37,263 nucleotides of DNA from Pseudomonadota bacterium (GTDB taxonomy: Bacteria > Pseudomonadota > Gammaproteobacteria > Xanthomonadales > SZUA-36): assembly GCA_022565025.1 (NCBI GenBank), contig JADFKH010000003.1, positions 1 to 37,263 of the forward strand, given 5' to 3'. The position numbers and the translations under genes were made by a program. Position 1 is the first letter of the stretch, and each line of letters opens with the position of its first letter. Shown here piece by piece: positions 17,365 through 26,555 of the stretch. Under the pieces are notes generated by a model. The model was given only the letters and a program-made list of their open reading frames with translations. It was not told the DNA's origin and ran no database searches.

Positions 17365-18379
17365 AGGCGCACCATTAGAAGGACTGACTCTGTTCTGGTC
17401 CTGGTTGTTGCTCCTGCTGCCGCTGCCGTGGCTGTTCAGAAAGTTTTTCCCCGCGGCGCCCGGGGCCAGCATGCAAGCCCTGAAAGTACCCTGGTTTTCG
17501 ATGATGACCGCTCCGGGTTCGACCTGGGTGAAGCAGCCGGTAATGGCTTTTGCGGCCAGCCTGGTATGGTTTTTTCTGTTGCTTGCCGCAGCCCGTCCCC
17601 AGTGGGTGGGTGAAATTGAAAACTTTCCGATTAGCGGCAGAGACCTGTTGCTGGCGGTTGATATATCCGGGAGCATGGATACCCAGGACATGGTCTTGAA
17701 CGGTAAAGCGGTCAACCGCCTGGCGGTGGTTAAAAAGGTCGCCGGTGAGTTTATCCAGCGGCGCAAGGGAGACCGGGTTGGCCTGGTTCTGTTCGGCAGC
17801 CGTGCCTATTTGCAGACTCCACTGACTTTTGACACCCTAACCACCTCTATCCTGTTGGATGAATCGGAAATCGGGCTGGCGGGCAGGGAAACGGCTATCG
17901 GTGATGCGATTGGTCTGGCCGTGAAACGTTTGCGTGAAGATGCTGCCAGCGAACGGGTACTCATCCTGCTGACCGATGGAGCAAACACCTCCGGTGAGGT
18001 GCAGCCGATGCAAGCCGCAGAATTTGCTGCGCGCGAGGGCCTGAAAATTTACACCGTGGGTGTCGGCGCAGACGAGATGGTGGTGCAGGACTTTTTTGGC
18101 TCCCGCCTGGTGAATCCTTCAGCCGATTTGGATGAAGACACCCTCAAAGCCATTGCCGAGCGGACGGGAGGCGCTTATTTCCGGGCCCGTGACGCCGAGG
18201 CGCTGGCCCGGATTTACCAGCAACTGGATGAAATGGAGCCAGTGGCAAGCGACCATGAGGCTATCCGGCCGGTTGATGAATTATTCTTTTTGCCTCTGTC
18301 CATTGCTTTCCTGCTGGCGCTTGCTGCGACTGTGTTGGCCATGCAGCCGGGGATGCGCGGGGGAGTGATGGCCTCATGA
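17357..18379 (+). CDS. batA: VWA-domain membrane protein BatA
   Basis: 340 residues. The start is taken at the ATG 17357, overlapping the DUF4381 stop; longer starts would run inside that gene. Two N-terminal hydrophobic segments (about 13-27 and 62-80) are followed by a von Willebrand factor A domain with MIDAS residues D102, S104 and S106 (DISGS), the threonine in QTPLTFD and the aspartate in LLTDGANTSG. A C-terminal helix (FLPLSIAFLLALAATVLAM) anchors the other end. Bat (Bacteroides aerotolerance) proteins have been linked to oxygen and stress tolerance and to envelope complexes, but the mechanism is unclear. The stop overlaps the next start by four bases. Confidence 0.92.
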   Translation: MVEGAPLEGLTLFWSWLLLLLPLPWLFRKFFPAAPGASMQALKVPWFSMMTAPGSTWVKQPVMAFAASLVWFFLLLAAARPQWVGEIENFPISGRDLLLAVDISGSMDTQDMVLNGKAVNRLAVVKKVAGEFIQRRKGDRVGLVLFGSRAYLQTPLTFDTLTTSILLDESEIGLAGRETAIGDAIGLAVKRLREDAASERVLILLTDGANTSGEVQPMQAAEFAAREGLKIYTVGVGADEMVVQDFFGSRLVNPSADLDEDTLKAIAERTGGAYFRARDAEALARIYQQLDEMEPVASDHEAIRPVDELFFLPLSIAFLLALAATVLAMQPGMRGGVMAS

Positions 18380-20088
18380 GCGAGTTAATGCTGGTGCATT
18401 TTATTCGCCCCTACTGGCTGTTGTTATTGCCTTTGGCGGTCTTCTTGCCCTGGTTGTGGGAGCGCACGCGCAGGGCTTCGGGAGACTGGACGGCGGTCTG
18501 TGATCCACACCTGTTGCGTTGGTTGAGTGTCAGCCAGACCGGTGGGAGCGCGCGCGTCGGCGGCCGATGGCTGGCCGGAACGGCGGTGTTGATCTCGATC
18601 CTGGCACTGGCCGGTCCAAGCTGGCAGAAATTGCCGGACAGCTCTTTTTCGGCCCGGGATGCCCGCATGATTGTGCTTGACCTGTCACGTTCGATGTTGG
18701 CGCAAGACCTGCGTCCGAACCGCCTGACCCGAGCCCGTTTCCGGCTCGCTGACCTGTTGGAGATGACCGAGGAAGGCCAAGTTGGCCTGGTGTCCTACGC
18801 GGGCGACGCCTACGTGGTATCGCCCCTGACCAGTGATATGAATACCATCGCCAACCTGTTGCCGGCCTTGCAACCCGATATCGTCCCGGTTGCCGGCAGC
18901 CGGGCGGACCGGGGCCTGGAAATGGCCGCATCCCTGCTGGGCCGCGCCGGCCTCAGCCACGGTGAAATTCTGTTGGTTACGGACTCGGCGGATTCCGCTG
19001 ATGCGGCCAAGGCGAGGGATTTGAAGAAACGTGGCATCATCACATCTGTATTGGCCGTGGGCACCGTTGACGGTGCTCCAATTCCCAGTGGTGCAGGTTT
19101 GATCAGTGACCGTTCCGGCAACGTGGTGATCGCCCGGCTGGACCGTGCCAGTCTGCAGGCCGTGGCAGAGGCAGGCGGCGGCAGATATGTGGAACTGGGC
19201 GCAAGCGCTACGGAAACTTCCTTGTGGTTGAAACCCGATGGCAGTGAATTTGCACGTCGTGAAGGCGCGCTGGGGGAACGTTGGCAAGACGCCGGCCCCT
19301 GGCTGGTGCTGTTGTTGTTGCCACTGGCACTGCTTGGATTCAGGCGTGGCCTGTTGTTCATCCTGCCCCTGGTGCTCCTGCCCGGGCTGTGCTGGCCGCC
19401 GGCAGCCAGTGCCGATTGGTGGGACGATACCTGGCAGAGAAAGGATCAGCAGGCTTACCAGGCACTGCAGGCGGGTGACGCGGGAAAGGCCGCGGCGCTG
19501 GCAGTCGATCCGGCCTTGTCCGGACAAGCCTGGTACCGCAGTGGGGAGCATGCCAATGCGGTTGAGGCTTGGTCACGGCTGGATGCAGCCGATGCTCACT
19601 ACAATCGCGGTAATGCCCTGGCTCACCTGGGGGAATACGATGCGGCCATCCAGGCTTATGATGAGGCGCTCGCCGTCGAGCCGGGCATGGAAGATGCATT
19701 GACCAACCGCGCATTGCTCGAGCAAATGAAACATCAGCAGGAGCAACAGCGCGAAGGTGAGGATGGCGAATCCGGGGAGAGCGAGCCATCCGACGATCGC
19801 AGCGATGGAGATTCTGCGCAGCGCTCTGAGGGTGCCGAAGGCGAAGAGGGTGGCCAGTCAGACGAACGCGAAGGCGAGCAGCCCGAAGGTGAACAAGCCG
19901 AAGGGGAGACGGGCGAGAAGGAAGGTGAGCCAATAGATTATGCACAAGCCTGGTCGGAAGAAGACGCCCAGGCCATGGAGCAGTGGCTACGGCGGATTCC
20001 GGATGACCCGGGCGGATTGTTACGGCGAAAATTCAGGAATCAACATCAGCGTCGTGGCGCACCGAAAGATGAGATTGAGACGTGGTAA
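18376..20088 (+). CDS. batB: BatB-BatC fusion: VWA domain plus TPR and acidic tail
   Basis: 570 residues. An N-terminal membrane segment (about 12-27), a second one (67-80), and a VWA domain with MIDAS D102, S104, S106 (DLSRS) form the BatB part. Two hydrophobic stretches around 307-345 follow. The C-terminal part is BatC-like: tetratricopeptide repeats from about 390 to 450 (AHYNRGNALAHLGEYDAAIQAYDEALAVEP is one full unit), then a 60-70-residue low-complexity tail very rich in Glu, Gly and Ser (about 455-525), and a basic end. The single-chain VWA-TPR layout is common in proteobacteria, whereas Bacteroides and Leptospira may have separate batB and batC. The acidic tail was read from the bases and has no frameshift. 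The next gene starts within its last codons. Confidence 0.92.
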   Translation: MSELMLVHFIRPYWLLLLPLAVFLPWLWERTRRASGDWTAVCDPHLLRWLSVSQTGGSARVGGRWLAGTAVLISILALAGPSWQKLPDSSFSARDARMIVLDLSRSMLAQDLRPNRLTRARFRLADLLEMTEEGQVGLVSYAGDAYVVSPLTSDMNTIANLLPALQPDIVPVAGSRADRGLEMAASLLGRAGLSHGEILLVTDSADSADAAKARDLKKRGIITSVLAVGTVDGAPIPSGAGLISDRSGNVVIARLDRASLQAVAEAGGGRYVELGASATETSLWLKPDGSEFARREGALGERWQDAGPWLVLLLLPLALLGFRRGLLFILPLVLLPGLCWPPAASADWWDDTWQRKDQQAYQALQAGDAGKAAALAVDPALSGQAWYRSGEHANAVEAWSRLDAADAHYNRGNALAHLGEYDAAIQAYDEALAVEPGMEDALTNRALLEQMKHQQEQQREGEDGESGESEPSDDRSDGDSAQRSEGAEGEEGGQSDEREGEQPEGEQAEGETGEKEGEPIDYAQAWSEEDAQAMEQWLRRIPDDPGGLLRRKFRNQHQRRGAPKDEIETW

Positions 20089-21818
20089 TAAAGATCAAGA
20101 CTGCCCGAAGGTTTAGCTGCCTGCTGCCGGGCTTGGTCGCTTCGGCCCTGATGTGGCTGTGGGTCATGCCACTGCATGCTGCGGAAGTGACTGCGAAACT
20201 CGACCGCAACAGAATCATCGAGGGTGAAACCATTACGTTGACATTACAAACTGACGACCCCAAGCAAACGCTCGATGCCGACCTGTCGGTACTGGAAAAT
20301 GATTTTGTCGTGCTCGACCGGCGGTCTGAAACCCAGATGTCCGTCATCAATGGCCGCCAGTCTGCCACTGTCCGCTTGATGCTGGTGCTGGAGCCACGGC
20401 GTAGCGGTGACCTGCAGATTCCACCGCTGAATGTGGGCGCAAGTACAACCCGGGCCATTAAAGTGCATGTAGACCCCGCGCCGGAACTCGAGTCCGGAGA
20501 GCTGCCGCCGGTTTTCATTGAAGTGGGCATCACACCTGAAGATTCTCCCCATTATGTCAATGCGCAATTGGGCTTGACCGTGCGTGTGTACTACCGGCAA
20601 AACCTGACCGAGGCAGCCATCAGCCAGCCGGAGCCTTCACCGGCCTCGGTGCGCCTGTTGGATGAACTGGCTTTCCAGGCTGACAGAAACGGTGTTCACT
20701 ACCGCGTATTGGAACGGCACTACGCAATTTTCCCGGAACGCTCAGGGGACCTGACGATTCCGCCCCTACAATTGACCGGCCGCCTGGTGGAGCGCCGGAA
20801 AGATCGGTTGTGGCAGCCGTCCGTGCGGGGCCGCCGGGTCCAGGTAAAGAGCGACCCCATCCAATTGACGATCCGGCCAAGGCCGGCCACCGCTGCGGGT
20901 GTTTCATGGCAGCCCGCACGTCAACTGGAGTTGTCGGAGCAATTATCGTCGGTGGATGGCCTCAGAGTGGGGGAGCCCGTTACGCGTACCGTGATTGTCG
21001 ATGCAGTGGGGCTGGAAGAAAACATGATTGCCGAACCTGCGTGGCCGGAAATCAGCCATGCCCGGATCTACCCGGACCAGCCCCAGGGCATCAGCCGCGA
21101 CGACGGACAGTGGGTGCTGGGCCACAAGGAATTCCGCTACGCAGTAGTGCCTGAAAAGGAAGGTGCACTGGTCCTGCCGGAACTGACAGTGCACTGGTGG
21201 GACACCATCAGCGATCGTCAGCGCACATCGGTGCTTCCCTCCCACGTGATCCAGGTACAGCCATCGGCCGTGACACCTTTACCGCAGCAAACCCATGCTG
21301 CGACTGCTCCCATGGCTGGGGGCACTGCCCAGGATCCCGGCGTCAGTGGCGGGCTGGATTACTGGCGCTGGTTGACCCTCCTGTTCGCCTTCGGGTGGCT
21401 GACAACACTATTTGGTGTATGGCGTGGACGCACGCGGAACGCGAGCCCGGGGAGCAGCAGGCAAACCGTGTCGGGCGATGACGAGTCCCAGCTCCTCAAA
21501 AGCCTGAAACAGGCCTGTAATCTCGGCGACACTGGACAGGCGCGTCGAGCCCTGGGCACCTGGCTCGACCGGTTTGGTCCGGCCAACGCGTCGGGCAGTT
21601 TGCTCGACTTCGCGGCAGATCTTGAAGATCAAGCCCTGCGGGCCGGTGTTTACGCAATGGACGCAGACGGCTTTCGTCCGCACCGCAATGGGAGATGGAA
21701 CAGCAAACAATTCTGGCAGCAATTCGAAGCCTGGCGCAAAGTCTGGCAGGCCTCCTGTGCCACTGAGATGCCCCCCATTACCGACCTCTATGCAAAAGAA
21801 AACCGTAGCTTGGGGTGA
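20082..21818 (+). CDS. batD: BatD oxygen-tolerance family protein
   Basis: 578 residues starting at a GTG (20082) that overlaps the previous stop by seven bases; no in-frame ATG nearby fits better. An N-terminal signal or anchor (about 12-30, ending MPLHAAEV) is followed by a large beta-rich periplasmic region with the BatD-type repeats: TAKLDRNRIIEGETITLTL, then VVLDRRSETQMSVINGRQS, and later a second LTVRVYYRQNLTEA module. A transmembrane helix at about 427-445 leads to a helical cytosolic tail. BatD is thought to present its periplasmic domain together with the VWA proteins BatA and BatB. Last gene of the cluster; the next sequence is a repeat element. Confidence 0.92.
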   Translation: MVIKIKTARRFSCLLPGLVASALMWLWVMPLHAAEVTAKLDRNRIIEGETITLTLQTDDPKQTLDADLSVLENDFVVLDRRSETQMSVINGRQSATVRLMLVLEPRRSGDLQIPPLNVGASTTRAIKVHVDPAPELESGELPPVFIEVGITPEDSPHYVNAQLGLTVRVYYRQNLTEAAISQPEPSPASVRLLDELAFQADRNGVHYRVLERHYAIFPERSGDLTIPPLQLTGRLVERRKDRLWQPSVRGRRVQVKSDPIQLTIRPRPATAAGVSWQPARQLELSEQLSSVDGLRVGEPVTRTVIVDAVGLEENMIAEPAWPEISHARIYPDQPQGISRDDGQWVLGHKEFRYAVVPEKEGALVLPELTVHWWDTISDRQRTSVLPSHVIQVQPSAVTPLPQQTHAATAPMAGGTAQDPGVSGGLDYWRWLTLLFAFGWLTTLFGVWRGRTRNASPGSSRQTVSGDDESQLLKSLKQACNLGDTGQARRALGTWLDRFGPANASGSLLDFAADLEDQALRAGVYAMDADGFRPHRNGRWNSKQFWQQFEAWRKVWQASCATEMPPITDLYAKENRSLG

Positions 21819-21854
21819 TTTCCGCCGGTGAGGTATTCTTCAGGCTTGAGTAAT

Positions 21855-22280
21855 TTATCCGCTGAGGACGCAGAAGATGCTGAATAATGCTGGCTGGGCG
21901 ACTTCGATTTGCAAAGTCACTTTGTCATTTCGGTCTGAGTAGTCGGATGGGCTGAATTTTTTTTCCGCTAAAGACGCTAAAGACGCTAAATGTTTTGGGT
22001 TGGCAGCTTCGTTGTAGGAGACCACTACGCTATTACCTCCTGAATATTCTGTAAGCCTCAATCTAAAGGGCTTATTAAGACCTGATCAAAAAAACCTGCC
22101 GCAATGGTTATCACTGGCGGCAGTCAGAGGTATGAAACAATCAATCTTAGCGTCCTTAGCGTCCTTAGCGGATAATTCTTCTTGCTCAATCAGAGTGATT
22201 GCTCGCAACGGCTAGCACCCACCACAAACAAGAGTAAAGCGCCCCAATAATTCAGCATCTTCTGCGTCCTGGGCGGAAAA
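21855..22280. repeat. nested inverted-repeat element with 9-base tandem units
   Basis: The outer arms are 21-base perfect inverted repeats at 21865-21885 and 22250-22270, with further similarity outward (TTATCCGC-like on the left, GCGGAAAA on the right). Inside lie inner arms made of tandem 9-base units: GCTAAAGAC repeated from 21967 to 21990, and its complement form CTTAGCGTC repeated from 22146 to 22170. Near the centre CTGCCGC and GCGGCAG form a short hairpin (about 22097-22125). The block has no gene; a 68-residue frame across it is a by-product of the repeat. It looks like a non-coding mobile or palindromic element of the TTAGCGTCC / GGACGCAGA type seen in many bacterial genomes. Confidence 0.85.
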
Positions 22281-22309
22281 AATTCTGTTTTGAATCCAGG
22301 TGAAAACGC

Positions 22310-22867
22310 TCAGGGATTTTTCATCACCAGGCTGTCGATGCCGTTGTCGGCGAGTTGGTTCCTTAATTCCTCGGCCTTGCGAGCGCCGTTGACGGGGCCG
22401 ATGTGTACACGGTGCCAGGTGGCTTCGTCGACGTTTGCAGTCTGAATTTTGGCAACGATGCCGATCAGTGCCAAACGGGCCTTCAATTGTTCGGCATCGC
22501 CGGCTTGCCTGAAGGAGCCTGCCTGCAGCAAGTAGGTGCCCGTATCGGTTTCCGGGCCCATCTTCTGCCCGGAGCTTTGTGCGGGCACAACTACTTTCAG
22601 TTCCGGCAAGACGGTGAAGAAATCGTAATGGGGTTTGTCCTGTTCGGCATCGGCGGGTGAAATGCCATCCGCGATAGCAGGCTCAGGCTGCTGCCGGTTT
22701 GATGTCTCGCCGGCGACCGGCTGCTCGATCCCGAGCGCAGGGATATAGCCCTTGGCAAAAAGATACCAAGCGAGACCAAGACCGATCAAGATTCCAGTGA
22801 ACAACCACATCCATGCCGGTGTCCCCTGCCTTCCCCTGTTTGATTTTCTGCGCCTGTTTTTCGCCAT
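22310..22867 (-). CDS. SPOR-domain membrane protein (FtsN-like)
   Basis: 185 residues: a basic cytosolic N-terminus (KNRRRKSNRGR), one transmembrane helix at about 18-38, a proline- and charge-rich periplasmic linker, and a C-terminal SPOR domain (about 108-185: TYLLQAGSFRQAGDAEQLKARLALIG to the end). SPOR domains bind glycan strands lacking peptide stems at the division septum. The architecture and the position directly downstream of argS match the short FtsN-like proteins annotated in this place in many gammaproteobacteria. It starts at the base after the argS stop, so the two are co-transcribed. Whether it is the cell's essential FtsN cannot be told from this window. Confidence 0.9.
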   Translation of the reverse strand: MAKNRRRKSNRGRQGTPAWMWLFTGILIGLGLAWYLFAKGYIPALGIEQPVAGETSNRQQPEPAIADGISPADAEQDKPHYDFFTVLPELKVVVPAQSSGQKMGPETDTGTYLLQAGSFRQAGDAEQLKARLALIGIVAKIQTANVDEATWHRVHIGPVNGARKAEELRNQLADNGIDSLVMKNP

Positions 22868-24628
22868 TCACATTTCCTCTGGAGCCACAACTCCCAGCAG
22901 AGCCAGGCCTTTGCTTAAAATGATTTTTGTTGCCAGGACCAGGTTCAGCCGGGCATTGCGGAGATTCTCCTCTTCCACGAGGAATTGATGTGCGTTGTAG
23001 TAGGCATGCAAATCGGTGGCCACGGAGTGGAGATAGTGGGCCAGGAGGTGCGGTGTGCGGCTACGCGCCGCGGACTCAATGGTTTCGGGAAAACGGCTCA
23101 ATGTGCGTGTCAGCGCCAATTCGTGGTCCTCGGTCAACAGGTCCAGCGCAGCCTCCCCGATGGCTTCATTGTGGTACAGGTCTTTCTGCTCCAGGTTGCG
23201 GAGCACGCTGCAAATCCGGGCATGAGCATACTGGATATAATACACGGGGTTTTCGTTGCTGTGAGACTTCGCCAGATCGAGGTCGAAATCCAGATGTTGC
23301 TCATGCGAACGCATGATGTAAAAGAAACGGGTAGCGTCTTTGCCTACTTCTTCGCGCAATTCGCGCAAAGTGATGAACTGCCCCGAGCGGGTCGACATCT
23401 GCACTTTTTTACCATGGCGAAACAATACGGCGAACTGGACCAGCAATACTTCCAACCGGTCGGGGTCCTCACCCAGGCCTTTGGCCGCGGCACGCAGGCG
23501 GGCTACATAGCCGTGATGGTCGGCCCCCAATACATAGATGGCGCGGTCAAAACCGCGTTCGATCTTATCCAGAAAATAGGCAATATCCGATGCAAAATAA
23601 GTGGTCCGGCCGTTCTCACGAATGACCACACGGTCTTTCTCGTCACCCAGCGCCGAAGCACGAAACCAGGTTGCACCGCCCTCTACATACAAGTGGCCGT
23701 TTTCGCGCAGACGTTCAATCGCACGTTCGACCGCGCCACTTTCTTCCAATTGTTGTTCGGAGAACCACAGGTCGAAATGCACATCAAAGTCCGACAGGTC
23801 ATCCTTGATATCATCCAGGATGCTGTTCAGGGCCGCGTTGAAAAAAACGCTATAGCCCTTGCTTCCCAACAGCTCCCGGGCACGCTTGATCAGGGCGTCA
23901 ATGTGGATTTCCCCATCTCCGTCCTGGGTCAGTGACGGTGGCAAGCCATCTTCAACATCCTGGCCGGTGAAACGCCACTTGTCACCGTTGTCGGCCCGAA
24001 CCGTGCGGGCGATGTCATAAATGTAGTCCCCTTGATAGCCGTTTCCCGGGAACTGTACCTGCTCGCCGCACAACTCGAGGTAACGCAGCCAGACGCTTAC
24101 CGCCAGGATGTCCATCTGGCGGCCGTTGTCGTTGACGTAATATTCCCTCTGAACCTTGTGCCCCGCACACTCAAGGATGTTACCCAAGCTGGCGCCGTAA
24201 GCAGCCCCGCGGCCGTGCCCGACGTGGAGCGGTCCGGTCGGATTGGCCGATACATACTCCAGCGTTAAGTTTTCCTCTTTTTCAGGGGTCAAGTTTCCGT
24301 ATCGATCACCCTGGCGGATTACATCCTTGATGACCCCGGAAAGTGCCAGGCGGTTGAGAAAGAAATTAATGAAACCAGGACCGGCGATCTCGGTCCGGTC
24401 AAGCTGCCTGGAGCGTGGCAGACGGTCGATAATAGCCTGGGCCAGTTCGCGTGGCGGCATGCCTGCAGCCTTGCACAAAACCATAGCAAGGTTCGAGGCG
24501 AATTCGCCATGTTCCGGAGACCGGGTCCGCTCCAGTTGAATGGCAGGTTCGGGCTCTTTGGGTAACACACCTTCACGTTGCAAATGCAGCAGGGACTGTG
24601 CCAGCAATTCTTCTATATGTTCTTTCAC
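22868..24628 (-). CDS. argS: arginyl-tRNA synthetase
   Basis: 586 residues (E. coli 577). A class I aminoacyl-tRNA synthetase that charges tRNA-Arg. The N-terminal Add1 domain includes GEFASNLAM, the HIGH-type signature is HVGH at 135-138 in ANPTGPLHVGHGRG, and the KMSKS counterpart is in GKKVQMSTRSG, the ArgRS form. The C-terminal anticodon-binding DALR domain includes HSVATDLHAYYNAHQFL and ends KGLALLGVVAPEEM. The start codon appears to be GTG at 24628; AAGGGA lies about ten bases upstream. It forms a two-gene unit with the SPOR gene. Confidence 0.97.
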   Translation of the reverse strand: MKEHIEELLAQSLLHLQREGVLPKEPEPAIQLERTRSPEHGEFASNLAMVLCKAAGMPPRELAQAIIDRLPRSRQLDRTEIAGPGFINFFLNRLALSGVIKDVIRQGDRYGNLTPEKEENLTLEYVSANPTGPLHVGHGRGAAYGASLGNILECAGHKVQREYYVNDNGRQMDILAVSVWLRYLELCGEQVQFPGNGYQGDYIYDIARTVRADNGDKWRFTGQDVEDGLPPSLTQDGDGEIHIDALIKRARELLGSKGYSVFFNAALNSILDDIKDDLSDFDVHFDLWFSEQQLEESGAVERAIERLRENGHLYVEGGATWFRASALGDEKDRVVIRENGRTTYFASDIAYFLDKIERGFDRAIYVLGADHHGYVARLRAAAKGLGEDPDRLEVLLVQFAVLFRHGKKVQMSTRSGQFITLRELREEVGKDATRFFYIMRSHEQHLDFDLDLAKSHSNENPVYYIQYAHARICSVLRNLEQKDLYHNEAIGEAALDLLTEDHELALTRTLSRFPETIESAARSRTPHLLAHYLHSVATDLHAYYNAHQFLVEEENLRNARLNLVLATKIILSKGLALLGVVAPEEM

Positions 24629-25050
24629 ACGATGGGTCCCTTGCCTGCCATCGACAGAGCGGCCTTGGAAACGGCATATTGTAAACCCTAGTGTGGTGAA
24701 AGACAGCCACCGCTTGCATCAACATCATTTGCCAGGCTGTGGATAACTCTGTGTGTAACTTACAGTCGATGGAAGCGTGCTGATGACCTGTTTGCATCTC
24801 GGCTTTTGTTATTGGTTCATTTGTATTGAATAAATACTTAAATATCATTGAATTACACAAGAAACTTGTTAGCCAATGGTTGGAAATCTGAATAAGTTGA
24901 TGATTATTTATTGGCGGCAGGTTCTGTGTATAAAAATTTGCTCAAAATATTCTTTCGAGCCAGCCTGCAGTGATAACATGCCTGCTTCATGAATCCCCTG
25001 GAAAATAAGAACATAGTCCGCTTCATGCTTGAGTATCTGGCAAGAATCTA
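24629..25050. other. AT-rich intergenic spacer with DnaA-box-like 9-mers
   Basis: No gene of normal size is seen. A 20-codon frame ends at a TAA overlapping the dctM ATG (25049-25051) and could be a leader peptide or chance. A perfect DnaA-box sequence, TGTGGATAA, is at 24738-24746, with variants TGTGTGTAA at 24750-24758 and TGTGTATAA at 24925-24933 in the same orientation. Between them is an AT-rich stretch (about 24800-24910). The spacer must hold the argS promoter on minus and the dctM promoter on plus. Confidence 0.45.
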
Positions 25051-26427
25051 ATGGCTGGCTGGATGTCGCTCGGACTGTTTCTAGCCATTGGTCTGGCCTT
25101 AATGGCAGGGTTTCCGGTAGCTTTTACCCTAGCGGGTGTCGGCCTTCTTTTTGCGGGACTGGGTGTGCTAAGCGGTACTTTCGATCCGGTCTTCCTGGAG
25201 GCTCTGCCCAACCGGATCTTCGGCATCATGACCAACGGGACACTGATTGCGGTACCGCTGTTCGTGTTCATGGGTGTGATGCTGGAGCGCTCAAAACTCG
25301 CGGACCAGTTGCTGCGATCCCTGGCTGCAATGATGCGTGGTACACCGGGCGGGCTGGGAATCGCTGTTGTGTTGGTGGGCGCGATGATGGCAGCCAGCAC
25401 TGGAATCGTTGGTGCGACCGTGGTCACGATGGGCCTGATTTCGCTCCCTACCATGCTACGCAAAGGCTACGATCCCGCCGTCGCTACCGGAACCATTTGC
25501 GCTTCGGGTACTCTGGGGCAGATCATCCCGCCTTCCATTGTCCTCGTGATGCTCGCGGATGTGCTGTCGAACGCGTACCAGCAGGCGCAACTCCAGATGG
25601 GTAACTACAGCCCGGAAACCATCTCGGTTGGTGAGTTGTTCGCCGGTGCGCTGGTGCCGGGGTTCATGCTGGTTGGGATGTATGTTCTGTACCTGTTGTT
25701 CCTCGCCAAGCTGAAACCCGGCGCCCTACCGGCAGATGTTGAGGCCGCTGAAAGCAAGGTCAGCATCGGCCGCCTGCTGGTCCTGGCAGCCGGTCCGTTG
25801 TTGCTGATAGTCGCGGTACTCGGCTCCATTCTCAAAGGCATTGCCACGCCAACCGAGGCAGCGTCCGTTGGGGCGGTCGGCGCGATGTTACTGGCCCTGG
25901 CAGTAGGCCAGTTGTCCTTGGAAACCCTGAACAACGTTGTTTTCCGGACGACCCGGATTTCCGCGATGGTATTCATGATCCTGATCGGCGCGTCCCTGTT
26001 CAGCCTGGTTTTCAGGGGCTTCGGCGGTGACAAGTTGATTGCCGACTTGTTGACCGGACTCCCCGGCGGCGTAGTTACCGCCATGATCATGGTCATGCTG
26101 GTGATGTTCCTGCTGGGATTCGTACTCGATTTCATCGAGATTACTTTCGTCGTAGTGCCCATAGTCGGTCCGGTACTGATGGCTATGGGCGTCAACCCGA
26201 TCTGGCTGGGCGTGATGATCGCACTGAACCTGCAGACTTCGTTCCTGACCCCACCGTTCGGTTTTTCGCTGTTCTACCTCAGGAACGTCTGCCCGGCCAA
26301 CGTGCCCACCTCCGCCATCTACCGCGGGGTGATCCCCTACATCATCATTCAGGTAGTTCTACTCTGCCTGCTGGCCCTGTGGCCCCAACTCATCACCTGG
26401 CTTCCCGGCGTGGTTTATCCCAGCTAG
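25051..26427 (+). CDS. dctM: TRAP transporter large permease subunit (DctM family)
   Basis: 458 residues, strongly hydrophobic, with about 12 membrane segments. Family blocks include AGFPVAFTLAGVGLLFAGLG near the start, FGIMTNGTLIAVPLFVFMGVMLERSKLADQLL, then GGLGIAVVLVGAMMAASTGIVGATVVTMG and GTICASGTLGQIIPPSIVLVMLAD, the substrate and sodium path typical of DctM. It imports a carboxylate-type solute driven by the sodium gradient, together with a periplasmic receptor (DctP) and a small permease (DctQ). The length fits the mannitol/chloroaromatic-type DctM group. DctQ usually lies directly upstream; here there is only an AT-rich spacer. The universal stress protein follows on the same strand and dctP lies beyond it on the opposite strand. 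Confidence 0.94.
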   Translation: MAGWMSLGLFLAIGLALMAGFPVAFTLAGVGLLFAGLGVLSGTFDPVFLEALPNRIFGIMTNGTLIAVPLFVFMGVMLERSKLADQLLRSLAAMMRGTPGGLGIAVVLVGAMMAASTGIVGATVVTMGLISLPTMLRKGYDPAVATGTICASGTLGQIIPPSIVLVMLADVLSNAYQQAQLQMGNYSPETISVGELFAGALVPGFMLVGMYVLYLLFLAKLKPGALPADVEAAESKVSIGRLLVLAAGPLLLIVAVLGSILKGIATPTEAASVGAVGAMLLALAVGQLSLETLNNVVFRTTRISAMVFMILIGASLFSLVFRGFGGDKLIADLLTGLPGGVVTAMIMVMLVMFLLGFVLDFIEITFVVVPIVGPVLMAMGVNPIWLGVMIALNLQTSFLTPPFGFSLFYLRNVCPANVPTSAIYRGVIPYIIIQVVLLCLLALWPQLITWLPGVVYPS

Positions 26428-26555
26428 CGCACCAGAATGAGCCAAATTTATCTTATACTAGGATTCTGGGCGGGTTTCCGGCTTTTAATCAGGTAGAATG
26501 TCCTGAACTCAGTCGCGTTTGCTCAGCATAAGACAGTTGCCTGGAGGGTATTGAA

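Noticed and set aside
18685..19551. 288-residue minus-strand frame inside batB
   Set aside because: Antisense shadow; the VWA MIDAS motif is on the plus strand.
21855..22061. 68-residue minus-strand frame with LASLASLA
   Set aside because: The repeated residues come from the 9-base tandem units of the inverted-repeat element; no ribosome site or conserved domain.
21967..22170. Possible CRISPR array from the 9-base tandem repeats
   Set aside because: Units are only 9 bases, directly adjacent without spacers, and present in inverted orientation on the two sides; no cas genes are nearby.
22985..23935. 316-residue plus-strand frame inside argS
   Set aside because: Complement shadow of argS, which carries all ArgRS motifs; the shadow has no domain or ribosome site.
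24738..24933. Chromosomal replication origin
   Set aside because: Only one perfect DnaA box, no dnaA/dnaN/rpmH and no typical box array; kept only as a low-interest observation.
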